This document shows positions 1 through 5,152 of a stretch of 5,152 bases of DNA, piece after piece. Position 1 is the first letter of the stretch. Every line of letters starts with the position of its first letter. The position numbers and the translations under genes were made by a program. A model generated the notes under the pieces. The model saw only the letters and a program-made list of their open reading frames with translations. It ran no database searches and had not been told where the DNA came from. This DNA comes from an uncultured Streptococcus sp. (GTDB taxonomy: Bacteria > Bacillota > Bacilli > Lactobacillales > Streptococcaceae): contig CAJZGT010000095.1 of assembly GCA_916048145.1 (NCBI GenBank), forward strand, positions 1 through 5,152. The letters are read 5' to 3'.

Positions 1-1
1 C

Positions 2-481
2 TACCTCAACAATCAAAATAAAAAAGGGATCATGCAACGGGTTGAAAAGCTAGGCTTGGAAGTTATTGAGCTAATTCCCTTTCATACCCATATTTATCTC
101 CGCGAGGGGCATCCTTTGGCTCAGAAAGAGGAATTGGTTATGGAGGATTTAGCGGACCTACCAACGGTTCGTTTCACTCAAGAAAAAGATGAGTACCTTT
201 ATTATTCAGAGAACTTTGTCGATACCAGTGCTAGCTCACAGATGTTTAATGTGACAGACCGTGCTACCTTGAATGGTATTTTGGAGCGGACGGACGCCTA
301 TGCGACAGGTTCTGGTTTTTTAGATAGTGACAGTGTCAATGGTATCACAGTTATTCGACTCAAGGATGACCTGGATAATCATATGGTTTATGTTAAACGT
401 GAGGAAGTGGAGCTCAGTCAAGCTGGGGCTCTCTTTGTAGAAGTCATGCAAGAATATTTTGATCAGAAGAGGAAATCATGA
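2..481 (+). CDS. LysR-family transcriptional regulator, C-terminal part (CpsY/MtaR-like), 5' truncated by window edge
   Basis: The frame is open from position 2 to the TGA at 479-481, giving 159 visible residues. LysR regulators are usually near 300 residues, so roughly the first half, with the winged helix-turn-helix DNA-binding domain, lies upstream. The ATG at 32 is internal and not the true start. What is visible is the effector-binding domain: GHPLA (visible residues 36-40) followed by LADLPTVRF (50-58) is the usual LysR pattern, then [11 protein letters not shown] (84-94) and TGSGF (102-106), ending in a helical tail ([16 protein letters not shown], 138-153). It would bind a small ligand and control transcription in the cytoplasm. 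From memory, streptococci carry a CpsY/MtaR regulator, linked to methionine uptake in S. agalactiae and to capsule and host survival in S. iniae, next to lspA. That neighbourhood supports the subfamily, but ligand and targets cannot be read from this half. The stop overlaps the lspA start in an ATGA. Confidence 0.88.
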   Translation, partial: YLNNQNKKGIMQRVEKLGLEVIELIPFHTHIYLREGHPLAQKEELVMEDLADLPTVRFTQEKDEYLYYSENFVDTSASSQMFNVTDRATLNGILERTDAYATGSGFLDSDSVNGITVIRLKDDLDNHMVYVKREEVELSQAGALFVEVMQEYFDQKRKS

Positions 482-939
482 AAAAAAGAGGAATAGTGGC
501 AGTTATTGTACTGCTTTTGATTGCGCTGGATCAGTTGGTTAAATCCTATATCGTCCAACAGATTCCACTGGGTGAAGTTCGTTCTTGGATTCCCAATTTC
601 GTTAGCTTGACCTACCTACAAAATCGAGGGGCAGCCTTTTCTATCTTACAAGATCAGCAGTGGTTCTTTGCTATTATTACACTGGTCGTTATGGTAGCAG
701 CTATTTGGTATCTACATAAGCACATGGAGGACTCACTCTGGATGGTTTTGGGTTTGACCTTGATTATTGCAGGTGGTCTTGGAAACTTTATTGACAGGGT
801 GAGTCAGGGCTTTGTTGTGGATATGTTTCACCTTGACTTTATCAATTTTGCAATTTTCAATGTGGCAGATAGCTATCTGACGGTTGGAGTGATTATTTTA
901 TTGATTGCAATGTTAAAAGAGGAAATAAATGGAAATTAA
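478..939 (+). CDS. lspA: Lipoprotein signal peptidase (signal peptidase II)
   Basis: This is the membrane aspartyl protease that cuts the signal peptide from diacylated prolipoproteins just before the lipid-modified cysteine. The 153 residues are normal for the family and form four likely membrane segments, near 5-24, 61-80, 86-103 and 128-146. Family motifs appear in order: LDQLVK (17-22), [10 protein letters not shown] (46-55), [10 protein letters not shown] (99-108), VVDMF (113-117) and [11 protein letters not shown] (127-137). By analogy with the Pseudomonas LspA structure, D115 and D131 would be the catalytic aspartates; D106 in the GNxxDR motif is also invariant-like. The start is supported by AAGAGGAA at 467-474, a short distance before the ATG. 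The ATG overlaps the regulator stop as ATGA, and the gene end overlaps the rluD-like start by 11 nt, so all three are probably co-translated from one mRNA. Nothing appears missing. Confidence 0.97.
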   Translation: MKKRGIVAVIVLLLIALDQLVKSYIVQQIPLGEVRSWIPNFVSLTYLQNRGAAFSILQDQQWFFAIITLVVMVAAIWYLHKHMEDSLWMVLGLTLIIAGGLGNFIDRVSQGFVVDMFHLDFINFAIFNVADSYLTVGVIILLIAMLKEEINGN

Positions 940-1819
940 AATTGAAACTGGTGGCCTGCGTTTAGATAAGGCTTTGTCGGATTTGACAGAATTATCACGC
1001 AGTCTCGCGAATGAACAAATCAAATCAGGGCAGATCTTGGTCAATGGCAAAGTCAAGAAAGCTAAATACACTGTCCAAGAGGGCGATGTCGTCACTTACC
1101 ATGTACCAGAGCCAGAGGTCTTAGAGTATGTGGCTGAGAATCTTCCGCTAGATATCATCTACCAAGATGAGGATGTGGCCGTCGTTAACAAACCTCAGGG
1201 GATGGTTGTACACCCGAGTGCTGGTCATACCAGTGGGACCCTAGTAAATGCCCTTATGTACCATATTAAGGATTTGTCGGGTATCAATGGAGTTCTGCGT
1301 CCAGGAATTGTTCACCGAATTGATAAGGATACGTCAGGTCTTCTCATGATTGCTAAAAACGATGAGGCGCATCTAGCGCTTGCTCAAGAACTTAAGGATA
1401 AAAAGTCTCTCCGCAAATATTGGGCGATTGTTCATGGAAATCTGCCTAATGATCGCGGTGTGATTGAAGCACCGATTGGTCGAAGTGAAAAAGACCGTAA
1501 GAAACAGGCTGTGACTGCTAAAGGGAAGCCTGCCGTGACTCGTTTCCATGTCTTGGAACGCTTTGGCGATTATAGCTTGGTAGAGTTGCAGCTGGAGACA
1601 GGGCGTACCCATCAAATCCGTGTTCACATGGCTTATATCGGCCATCCAGTCGCTGGTGATGAAGTCTATGGTCCACGCAAGACACTTAAGGGGCATGGAC
1701 AATTTCTTCATGCCAAGACTCTAGGCTTTACCCATCCACGAACAGGTGAGATTTTGGAATTTACAACAGATATCCCAGAGATTTTTACGGAAACCTTGGA
1801 GAAATTGAGAAAGAATTAG
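929..1819 (+). CDS. rluD: RluD-family 23S rRNA pseudouridine synthase
   Basis: This is a pseudouridine synthase of the RluA/RluD family, which isomerises uridines in RNA. RluD proper modifies helix 69 of 23S rRNA (1911, 1915, 1917 in E. coli). The 296-residue protein has an N-terminal S4-like RNA-binding domain (about 10-58, beginning RLDKALS), then the catalytic domain: [12 protein letters not shown] (85-96), [13 protein letters not shown] (126-138, with D132 the expected catalytic aspartate), and [14 protein letters not shown] (222-235) followed by [11 protein letters not shown] (238-248). It is slightly shorter than E. coli RluD at the C-terminus, as is usual in Firmicutes. The start is set by AAGAGGAAA (917-925) inside the end of lspA. 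The 11-nt overlap with lspA suggests translational coupling. The family is certain; the exact target uridines are inferred, since low-GC bacteria carry several paralogues often labelled RluD. A strong terminator follows the stop. Confidence 0.93.
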   Translation: MEIKIETGGLRLDKALSDLTELSRSLANEQIKSGQILVNGKVKKAKYTVQEGDVVTYHVPEPEVLEYVAENLPLDIIYQDEDVAVVNKPQGMVVHPSAGHTSGTLVNALMYHIKDLSGINGVLRPGIVHRIDKDTSGLLMIAKNDEAHLALAQELKDKKSLRKYWAIVHGNLPNDRGVIEAPIGRSEKDRKKQAVTAKGKPAVTRFHVLERFGDYSLVELQLETGRTHQIRVHMAYIGHPVAGDEVYGPRKTLKGHGQFLHAKTLGFTHPRTGEILEFTTDIPEIFTETLEKLRKN

Positions 1820-1826
1820 ACGTGAT

Positions 1827-1858
1827 AAAAGGTTGAGGTGACTTGTCTCGACCTTTTT
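1827..1858 (+). terminator. Rho-independent terminator after rluD
   Basis: An 11-bp stem starts eight bases after the rluD stop. The 5' arm AAAAGGTTGAG (1827-1837) pairs with CTCGACCTTTT (1847-1857), perfect except for one U-G wobble. The loop is nine bases (GTGACTTGT, 1838-1846) and the stem runs into five T (1854-1858). This is a classic intrinsic terminator, ending the regulator-lspA-rluD unit and insulating it from the proline operon promoter just downstream. The A-run opposite the T-run would also give some reverse-direction activity, but no - strand gene is seen to need it. Confidence 0.9.
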
Positions 1859-1870
1859 CCTATCAACTCT

Positions 1871-1899
1871 TTTCTATTTTCTGTCATTCATGTTATAAT
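1871..1899 (+). promoter_or_regulatory. Extended -10 sigma-A promoter of the proBAC operon
   Basis: A perfect TATAAT sits at 1894-1899, preceded by TG at 1891-1892, giving the extended -10 form TGnTATAAT. At 17-bp spacing the -35 position reads TTTCTA (1871-1876), only three of six matches to TTGACA, so the extended -10 probably carries recognition. Transcription should start near 1906, leaving about 23 nt of leader before the proB ATG at 1929. The leader holds the ribosome binding site GGAG (1918-1921, seven bases before the ATG) and little else. It is too short for a T-box, riboswitch or attenuator hairpin. No clear operator palindrome is visible. Confidence 0.85.
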
Positions 1900-1928
1900 G
1901 GATAAATACGAAGAATCGGAGTGAGACT

Positions 1929-3038
1929 ATGAAATACAAACGGATTGTCTTTAAGGTGGGAACTTCTTCTCTGACGAATGAGGATGGAAGTTTATCACGT
2001 AGTAAGGTAAAGGCTATTACCCAGCAGTTGGCTATGTTGCACGAGGCTGGTCATGAGTTGATTTTGGTATCGTCAGGTGCCATTGCGGCTGGTTTTGGAG
2101 CCTTAGGATTTAAAAAGCGTCCGACTAAGATTGCTGATAAACAGGCTTCAGCAGCGGTAGGGCAAGGCCTTTTGTTGGAAGAATATACCACTAATCTTCT
2201 CTTGCGCCAAATCGTTTCTGCTCAAATATTGCTAACACAGGACGACTTTGTGGATAAGCGCCGTTATAAAAATGCCCATCAAGCTTTGTCGGTTCTACTT
2301 AGCCGTGGTGCGATTCCTGTCATCAACGAGAATGATAGTGTCGTCATTGATGAACTCAAGGTTGGGGACAATGACACTTTAAGTGCCCAGGTAGCGGCCA
2401 TGGTCCAAGCTGACCTTTTGGTTCTCTTGACAGATGTAGACGGTATTTATACTGGAAATCCTAATTCAGACCCAAGAGCCAAACGCTTGGAGAAAATTGA
2501 GACCATCAATCGTGAGATTATTAATATGGCTGGTGGAGCAGGTTCGTCTAATGGGACAGGTGGTATGTTGACTAAGATCAAAGCAGCTACCATTGCGACG
2601 GAATCAGGAGTTCCTGTTTATATCTGTTCATCATTGAAGTCAGATGCCATGATTGAGGCAGCGGAGAAGACCAAGGATGGTTCCTACTTTGTTGCTCAAG
2701 AAAAGGGACTTCGTACCCAGAAACAATGGCTGGCTTTTTATGCTCAGAGCCAAGGTTCTATTTGGGTTGATAAAGGGGCTGCTGAAGCTCTCTCTCAACA
2801 TGGAAAGAGTCTTCTCTTATCTGGTATTGTTGAAGCAGAAGGAGCCTTTTCTTACGGTGATATCGTGACAGTATTTGACAAGGAAAGTGGAAAATCACTT
2901 GGAAAAGGACGCGTACAATTTGGAGCATCTGCTTTGGAGGATATGTTGCGTTCTCAAAAAGCCAAGGGTGTCTTGATTCATCGTGACGACTGGATTTCCA
3001 TTACTCCTGAAATCCAACTACTCTTTACAGAATTTTAG
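1929..3038 (+). CDS. proB: Glutamate 5-kinase (gamma-glutamyl kinase)
   Basis: ProB phosphorylates L-glutamate with ATP to gamma-glutamyl 5-phosphate, the committed step of proline synthesis in the cytoplasm. At 369 residues it has the full two-domain form. The amino-acid kinase domain (about 1-255) shows FKVGTSSLT (8-16, with K9 in the phosphate-binding site), [11 protein letters not shown] (46-56), INENDSV (132-138), VGDNDTLSA (145-153), [13 protein letters not shown] (166-178) and [12 protein letters not shown] (209-220). A C-terminal PUA domain follows (about 276-355). In characterised family members the kinase is feedback-inhibited by proline, which is likely the main control here because the leader lacks a regulatory RNA. 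The start is supported by GGAG seven bases upstream and the promoter just before. It heads an operon with the next two pathway enzymes; its TAG stop (3036-3038) overlaps the proA ribosome binding site. No defect is seen. Confidence 0.98.
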   Translation: MKYKRIVFKVGTSSLTNEDGSLSRSKVKAITQQLAMLHEAGHELILVSSGAIAAGFGALGFKKRPTKIADKQASAAVGQGLLLEEYTTNLLLRQIVSAQILLTQDDFVDKRRYKNAHQALSVLLSRGAIPVINENDSVVIDELKVGDNDTLSAQVAAMVQADLLVLLTDVDGIYTGNPNSDPRAKRLEKIETINREIINMAGGAGSSNGTGGMLTKIKAATIATESGVPVYICSSLKSDAMIEAAEKTKDGSYFVAQEKGLRTQKQWLAFYAQSQGSIWVDKGAAEALSQHGKSLLLSGIVEAEGAFSYGDIVTVFDKESGKSLGKGRVQFGASALEDMLRSQKAKGVLIHRDDWISITPEIQLLFTEF

Positions 3039-3047
3039 AGGTAAACT

Positions 3048-4310
3048 ATGGTAAGTACACAAGAACAATTTGAACAGGTACAGGCTGTTAAAAAATCGAT
3101 CAACACAGCTAGTGAAGAGGTGAAAAACCAAGCCTTGCTAGCTATGGCTGATCACTTATTAGCAGCTACTGAGGAGATTTTAGCGGCAAATTCCCTTGAT
3201 ATGGAAGCTGCCAAAGGTAAAATCTCAGATGTGATGCTGGATCGTCTTTATTTGGATGCAAGTCGTATAGAAGCGATGGCAACTGGGATTCGTGAAGTGG
3301 TTGCTTTACCAGATCCAATCGGTGAAGTTTTAGAAACAAGTCAGCTTGAAAATGGCTTAGTTATCACCAAAAAACGTGTAGCTATGGGTGTTATCGGTAT
3401 TATCTATGAAAGTCGTCCAAATGTGACGTCTGATGCGGCTGCTTTGGCTCTTAAAAGTGGAAATGCAGTTGTTCTTCGTAGTGGTAAGGATGCCTATCAA
3501 ACAGCCCATGCTATTGTCACAGCCTTGAAGAAGGGCTTGGAGACAACTACCATTCATCCAGATGTGATTCAACTGGTGGAAGATACTAGCCGAGAAAGCA
3601 GCTATGCCATGATGAAGGCCAAGGGCTATCTAGATCTCCTTATTCCTCGTGGAGGGGCTGGCTTGATTAATGCCGTGGTTGAGAATGCTATCGTACCTGT
3701 TATCGAGACAGGGACAGGGATTGTCCATGTTTATGTCGATAAGGATGCAGATGAAGATAAGGCTCTGTCTATCATCAACAATGCTAAAACCAGTCGTCCC
3801 TCTGTTTGCAATGCCATGGAGGTTCTCCTTGTTCATGAGGACAAGGCAGCAAGTTTTCTTCCTCGCTTGGAGCAAGTGCTGGTTGCAAATAGAAAAGAAG
3901 CTGGGCTGGAACCAATTCAATTCCGCTTGGATAGCAAAGCAAGCCAGTTTGTTTCAGGTCAAGCAGCTGAGGATCAAGACTTTGACACTGAATTTTTAGA
4001 CTATGTCCTAGCTGTTAAAGTTGTGAGTAGTTTAGAAGAAGCGGTTGCGCATATTGAAGCACACAGTACTCATCATTCGGATGCCATTGTGACGGAAAAT
4101 GCTGAGGCTGCAGCTTACTTTACAGATCAAGTGGACTCTGCAGCAGTCTATGTCAATGCTTCAACTCGTTTTACAGATGGAGGTCAATTTGGTCTTGGTT
4201 GTGAAATGGGGATTTCAACTCAGAAACTGCACGCGCGTGGTCCAATGGGCTTGAAAGAGTTGACCAGCTACAAGTATGTGGTTGCTGGTGATGGGCAGAT
4301 AAGGGAGTAA
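3048..4310 (+). CDS. proA: Gamma-glutamyl phosphate reductase (glutamate-5-semialdehyde dehydrogenase)
   Basis: ProA uses NADPH to reduce gamma-glutamyl phosphate to glutamate 5-semialdehyde, which cyclises spontaneously to pyrroline-5-carboxylate. Its substrate is labile and ProA is thought to work in contact with ProB, fitting the adjacent genes. The 420 residues match the family length. Visible marks of the aldehyde dehydrogenase fold are the cofactor-binding stretch [17 protein letters not shown] (114-130) with [15 protein letters not shown] (135-149), the segment [10 protein letters not shown] (198-207), [15 protein letters not shown] (217-231), and the catalytic cysteine C254 in [11 protein letters not shown] (249-259). 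Near the C-terminus, [22 protein letters not shown] (around 373-394) is also characteristic. The ATG follows AGAGG (3037-3041) by six bases; that site overlaps the proB stop, and the gap between genes is nine bases, favouring coupled translation. The sequence closely resembles pneumococcal ProA as I recall it. Confidence 0.98.
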   Translation: MVSTQEQFEQVQAVKKSINTASEEVKNQALLAMADHLLAATEEILAANSLDMEAAKGKISDVMLDRLYLDASRIEAMATGIREVVALPDPIGEVLETSQLENGLVITKKRVAMGVIGIIYESRPNVTSDAAALALKSGNAVVLRSGKDAYQTAHAIVTALKKGLETTTIHPDVIQLVEDTSRESSYAMMKAKGYLDLLIPRGGAGLINAVVENAIVPVIETGTGIVHVYVDKDADEDKALSIINNAKTSRPSVCNAMEVLLVHEDKAASFLPRLEQVLVANRKEAGLEPIQFRLDSKASQFVSGQAAEDQDFDTEFLDYVLAVKVVSSLEEAVAHIEAHSTHHSDAIVTENAEAAAYFTDQVDSAAVYVNASTRFTDGGQFGLGCEMGISTQKLHARGPMGLKELTSYKYVVAGDGQIRE

Positions 4311-4313
4311 GAG

Positions 4314-5111
4314 ATGAAGATTGGATTTATCGGTTTGGGGAATATGGGTGCTAGCTTGGCTAAGTCTGTCTTGCAGGCTAGACAATCAGACCAGATTCTC
4401 CTTGCCAATCGTAGTCAAGCCAAGGTGGATGCTTTCATCGCCAACTTTGGTGGTCAGGCTTCCAGCAATGAAGAAATATTCGCAGAAGCAGATGTGATTT
4501 TTCTAGGAGTGAAACCAGCTCAGTTCTCAGACTTGCTTTCTCAATACCAGACCATCCTTGAAAAAAGAGAAAGTCTTCTTTTGATTTCGATGGCAGCTGG
4601 ATTGACATTGGAAAAACTCGCTAGTCTTCTGCCAAGTCAACACCGAATTATTCGTATGATGCCAAATACCCCTGCTTCTATCGGTCAAGGAGTGATTAGC
4701 TATGCCTTGTCTCCTAATTGCAGGGCTAAGGACAGTGAGTCCTTTTGTCAGCTTTTAACCAAGGCTGGTCTCTTGGTTGAACTAGGAGAAGGCTTAATCG
4801 ACGCAGCGACAGGGCTTGCAGGCTGTGGACCGGCTTTTGTCTATCTCTTTATTGAGGCCTTGGCAGATGCAGGTGTTCAGACGGGATTGCCACGAGAAAC
4901 GGCCTTGAAAATGGCAGCTCAAACTGTGGTAGGAGCTGGACAATTGGTTCTTGAAAGCCAAGAGCATCCTGGGGTCTTGAAAGACCAAGTTTGTAGTCCA
5001 GGCGGTTCGACTATCGCTGGTGTAGCAAGCTTAGAAGCACATGCCTTTAGAGGAACCGTTATGGAGGCAGTCAAAAAAGCCTACAAACGAACTAAAAAAC
5101 TAGGTAAATAA
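4314..5111 (+). CDS. proC: Pyrroline-5-carboxylate reductase
   Basis: ProC reduces pyrroline-5-carboxylate to L-proline with NAD(P)H, the last step of the pathway. The 265 residues are the usual family size. An N-terminal Rossmann domain opens with KIGFIGLGNMGASLAKS (2-18), carrying the GxGxMG dinucleotide-binding motif; ANRS (31-34) lies at the end of the second strand where cofactor preference is set. VIFLGVKPAQ (61-70) and RMMPNTPASIGQG (114-126) follow. The helical C-terminal dimerisation and substrate domain has GCGPAFVYLFIEALADAGV (170-188) and the ProC signature region VCSPGGSTIAGV (226-237). The start is supported by AAGGGAG (4301-4307), six bases before the ATG and overlapping the end of proA; only three bases separate proA and proC. 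Linkage to proBA is not universal in bacteria, so the complete proBAC cluster means glutamate-to-proline synthesis is encoded as one unit. Confidence 0.98.
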   Translation: MKIGFIGLGNMGASLAKSVLQARQSDQILLANRSQAKVDAFIANFGGQASSNEEIFAEADVIFLGVKPAQFSDLLSQYQTILEKRESLLLISMAAGLTLEKLASLLPSQHRIIRMMPNTPASIGQGVISYALSPNCRAKDSESFCQLLTKAGLLVELGEGLIDAATGLAGCGPAFVYLFIEALADAGVQTGLPRETALKMAAQTVVGAGQLVLESQEHPGVLKDQVCSPGGSTIAGVASLEAHAFRGTVMEAVKKAYKRTKKLGK

Positions 5112-5135
5112 GAGGTGGCTTTGACTGCCTCTTTT
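5110..5135 (+). terminator. Probable terminator hairpin after proC
   Basis: AAGAGG (5110-5115) pairs with CCTCTT (5128-5133). The stem extends inward through two G-U wobbles (5116-5127, 5117-5126) and a G-C (5118-5125), leaving a six-base loop (CTTTGA). The 3' arm runs into TTTT (5132-5135). The arm begins inside the proC stop codon, a common arrangement for compact operon ends. The two wobbles and the short, partly stem-embedded T-run make it weaker than the rluD terminator, so partial read-through into whatever follows the window is possible. Confidence 0.55.
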
Positions 5136-5152
5136 ATGGTGGTTGAAATGAG

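Noticed and set aside
32..34. ATG at 32 as the start of a complete 149-residue protein
   Set aside because: The same frame is open back to position 2 and the preceding residues continue the LysR effector domain; there is no ribosome binding site before this ATG, and 149 residues would lack a DNA-binding domain.
913..1095. 60-residue - strand frame across the lspA-rluD overlap
   Set aside because: Antisense to two real genes, with no promoter or ribosome binding site identified and no recognisable product.
1373..1711. 112-residue open frame on the - strand inside rluD
   Set aside because: It lies wholly antisense to a strongly conserved gene, has no recognisable motif or good ribosome binding site, and its composition is what the complement of the rluD frame would give.
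1820..1928. BOX or RUP repeat in the intergenic gap, as is common in pneumococcus
   Set aside because: The 109 nt is fully accounted for by terminator, promoter and ribosome binding site; no repeat modules or terminal inverted repeats are visible beyond the terminator stem.
2653..2868. 71-residue + strand frame inside the 3' part of proB
   Set aside because: It overlaps the PUA domain coding region of an intact proB. Its basic start and lack of motifs fit an out-of-frame shadow.
3357..3999. Open frames on both strands inside proA (- strand 3357-3572 and 3630-3920; + strand 3670-3999)
   Set aside because: All are inside the conserved proA reading frame, encode cysteine- and methionine-rich low-sense protein typical of shadow frames, and no translation signal favours them.
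5136..5152. Possible start of a next gene (ATG at 5136 or 5148)
   Set aside because: Only 17 nt remain, ATG 5136 abuts the terminator T-run, and neither has a convincing ribosome binding site; nothing can be assigned without downstream sequence.

Overview
The window looks like ordinary chromosomal housekeeping DNA from a low-GC Gram-positive coccus, almost certainly a mitis-group Streptococcus (S. mitis, S. oralis, S. infantis or a relative). The evidence is strong Shine-Dalgarno sites, an extended -10 promoter, tightly packed genes, and proteins that closely match my memory of the pneumococcal ProA, ProB and ProC. The species cannot be fixed by eye. All genes lie on the + strand and base and codon use look even, with no sign of mobile DNA.

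Region 1 (positions 1-1819) is the distal part of one transcription unit. It holds the 3' half of a LysR-type regulator gene, cut by the window edge, then lspA (lipoprotein signal peptidase) and an rluD-type 23S rRNA pseudouridine synthase gene. The regulator and lspA overlap by an ATGA, and lspA and rluD overlap by 11 nt, so translation is probably coupled. A clear rho-independent hairpin ends the unit.

Region 2 (1820-1928) is the only real intergenic gap, 109 nt. It contains that terminator and then an extended -10 promoter (TGTTATAAT) with a weak -35. The predicted leader is only about 23 nt, which leaves no room for a T-box or attenuator.

Region 3 (1929-5111) is a complete proBAC operon: glutamate 5-kinase, gamma-glutamyl phosphate reductase and pyrroline-5-carboxylate reductase. 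Together they convert glutamate to proline (the semialdehyde-to-P5C ring closure is spontaneous). The genes are 9 nt and 3 nt apart, each with its own ribosome binding site. A weaker terminator-like hairpin follows proC, and the last ~17 nt carry nothing that can be called.

I did not find a previously undescribed system. The most useful point is comparative: from memory, pneumococcus has the choline-binding phosphorylcholine esterase gene (cbpE/pce) between rluD and proB, and this window has only 109 nt there.
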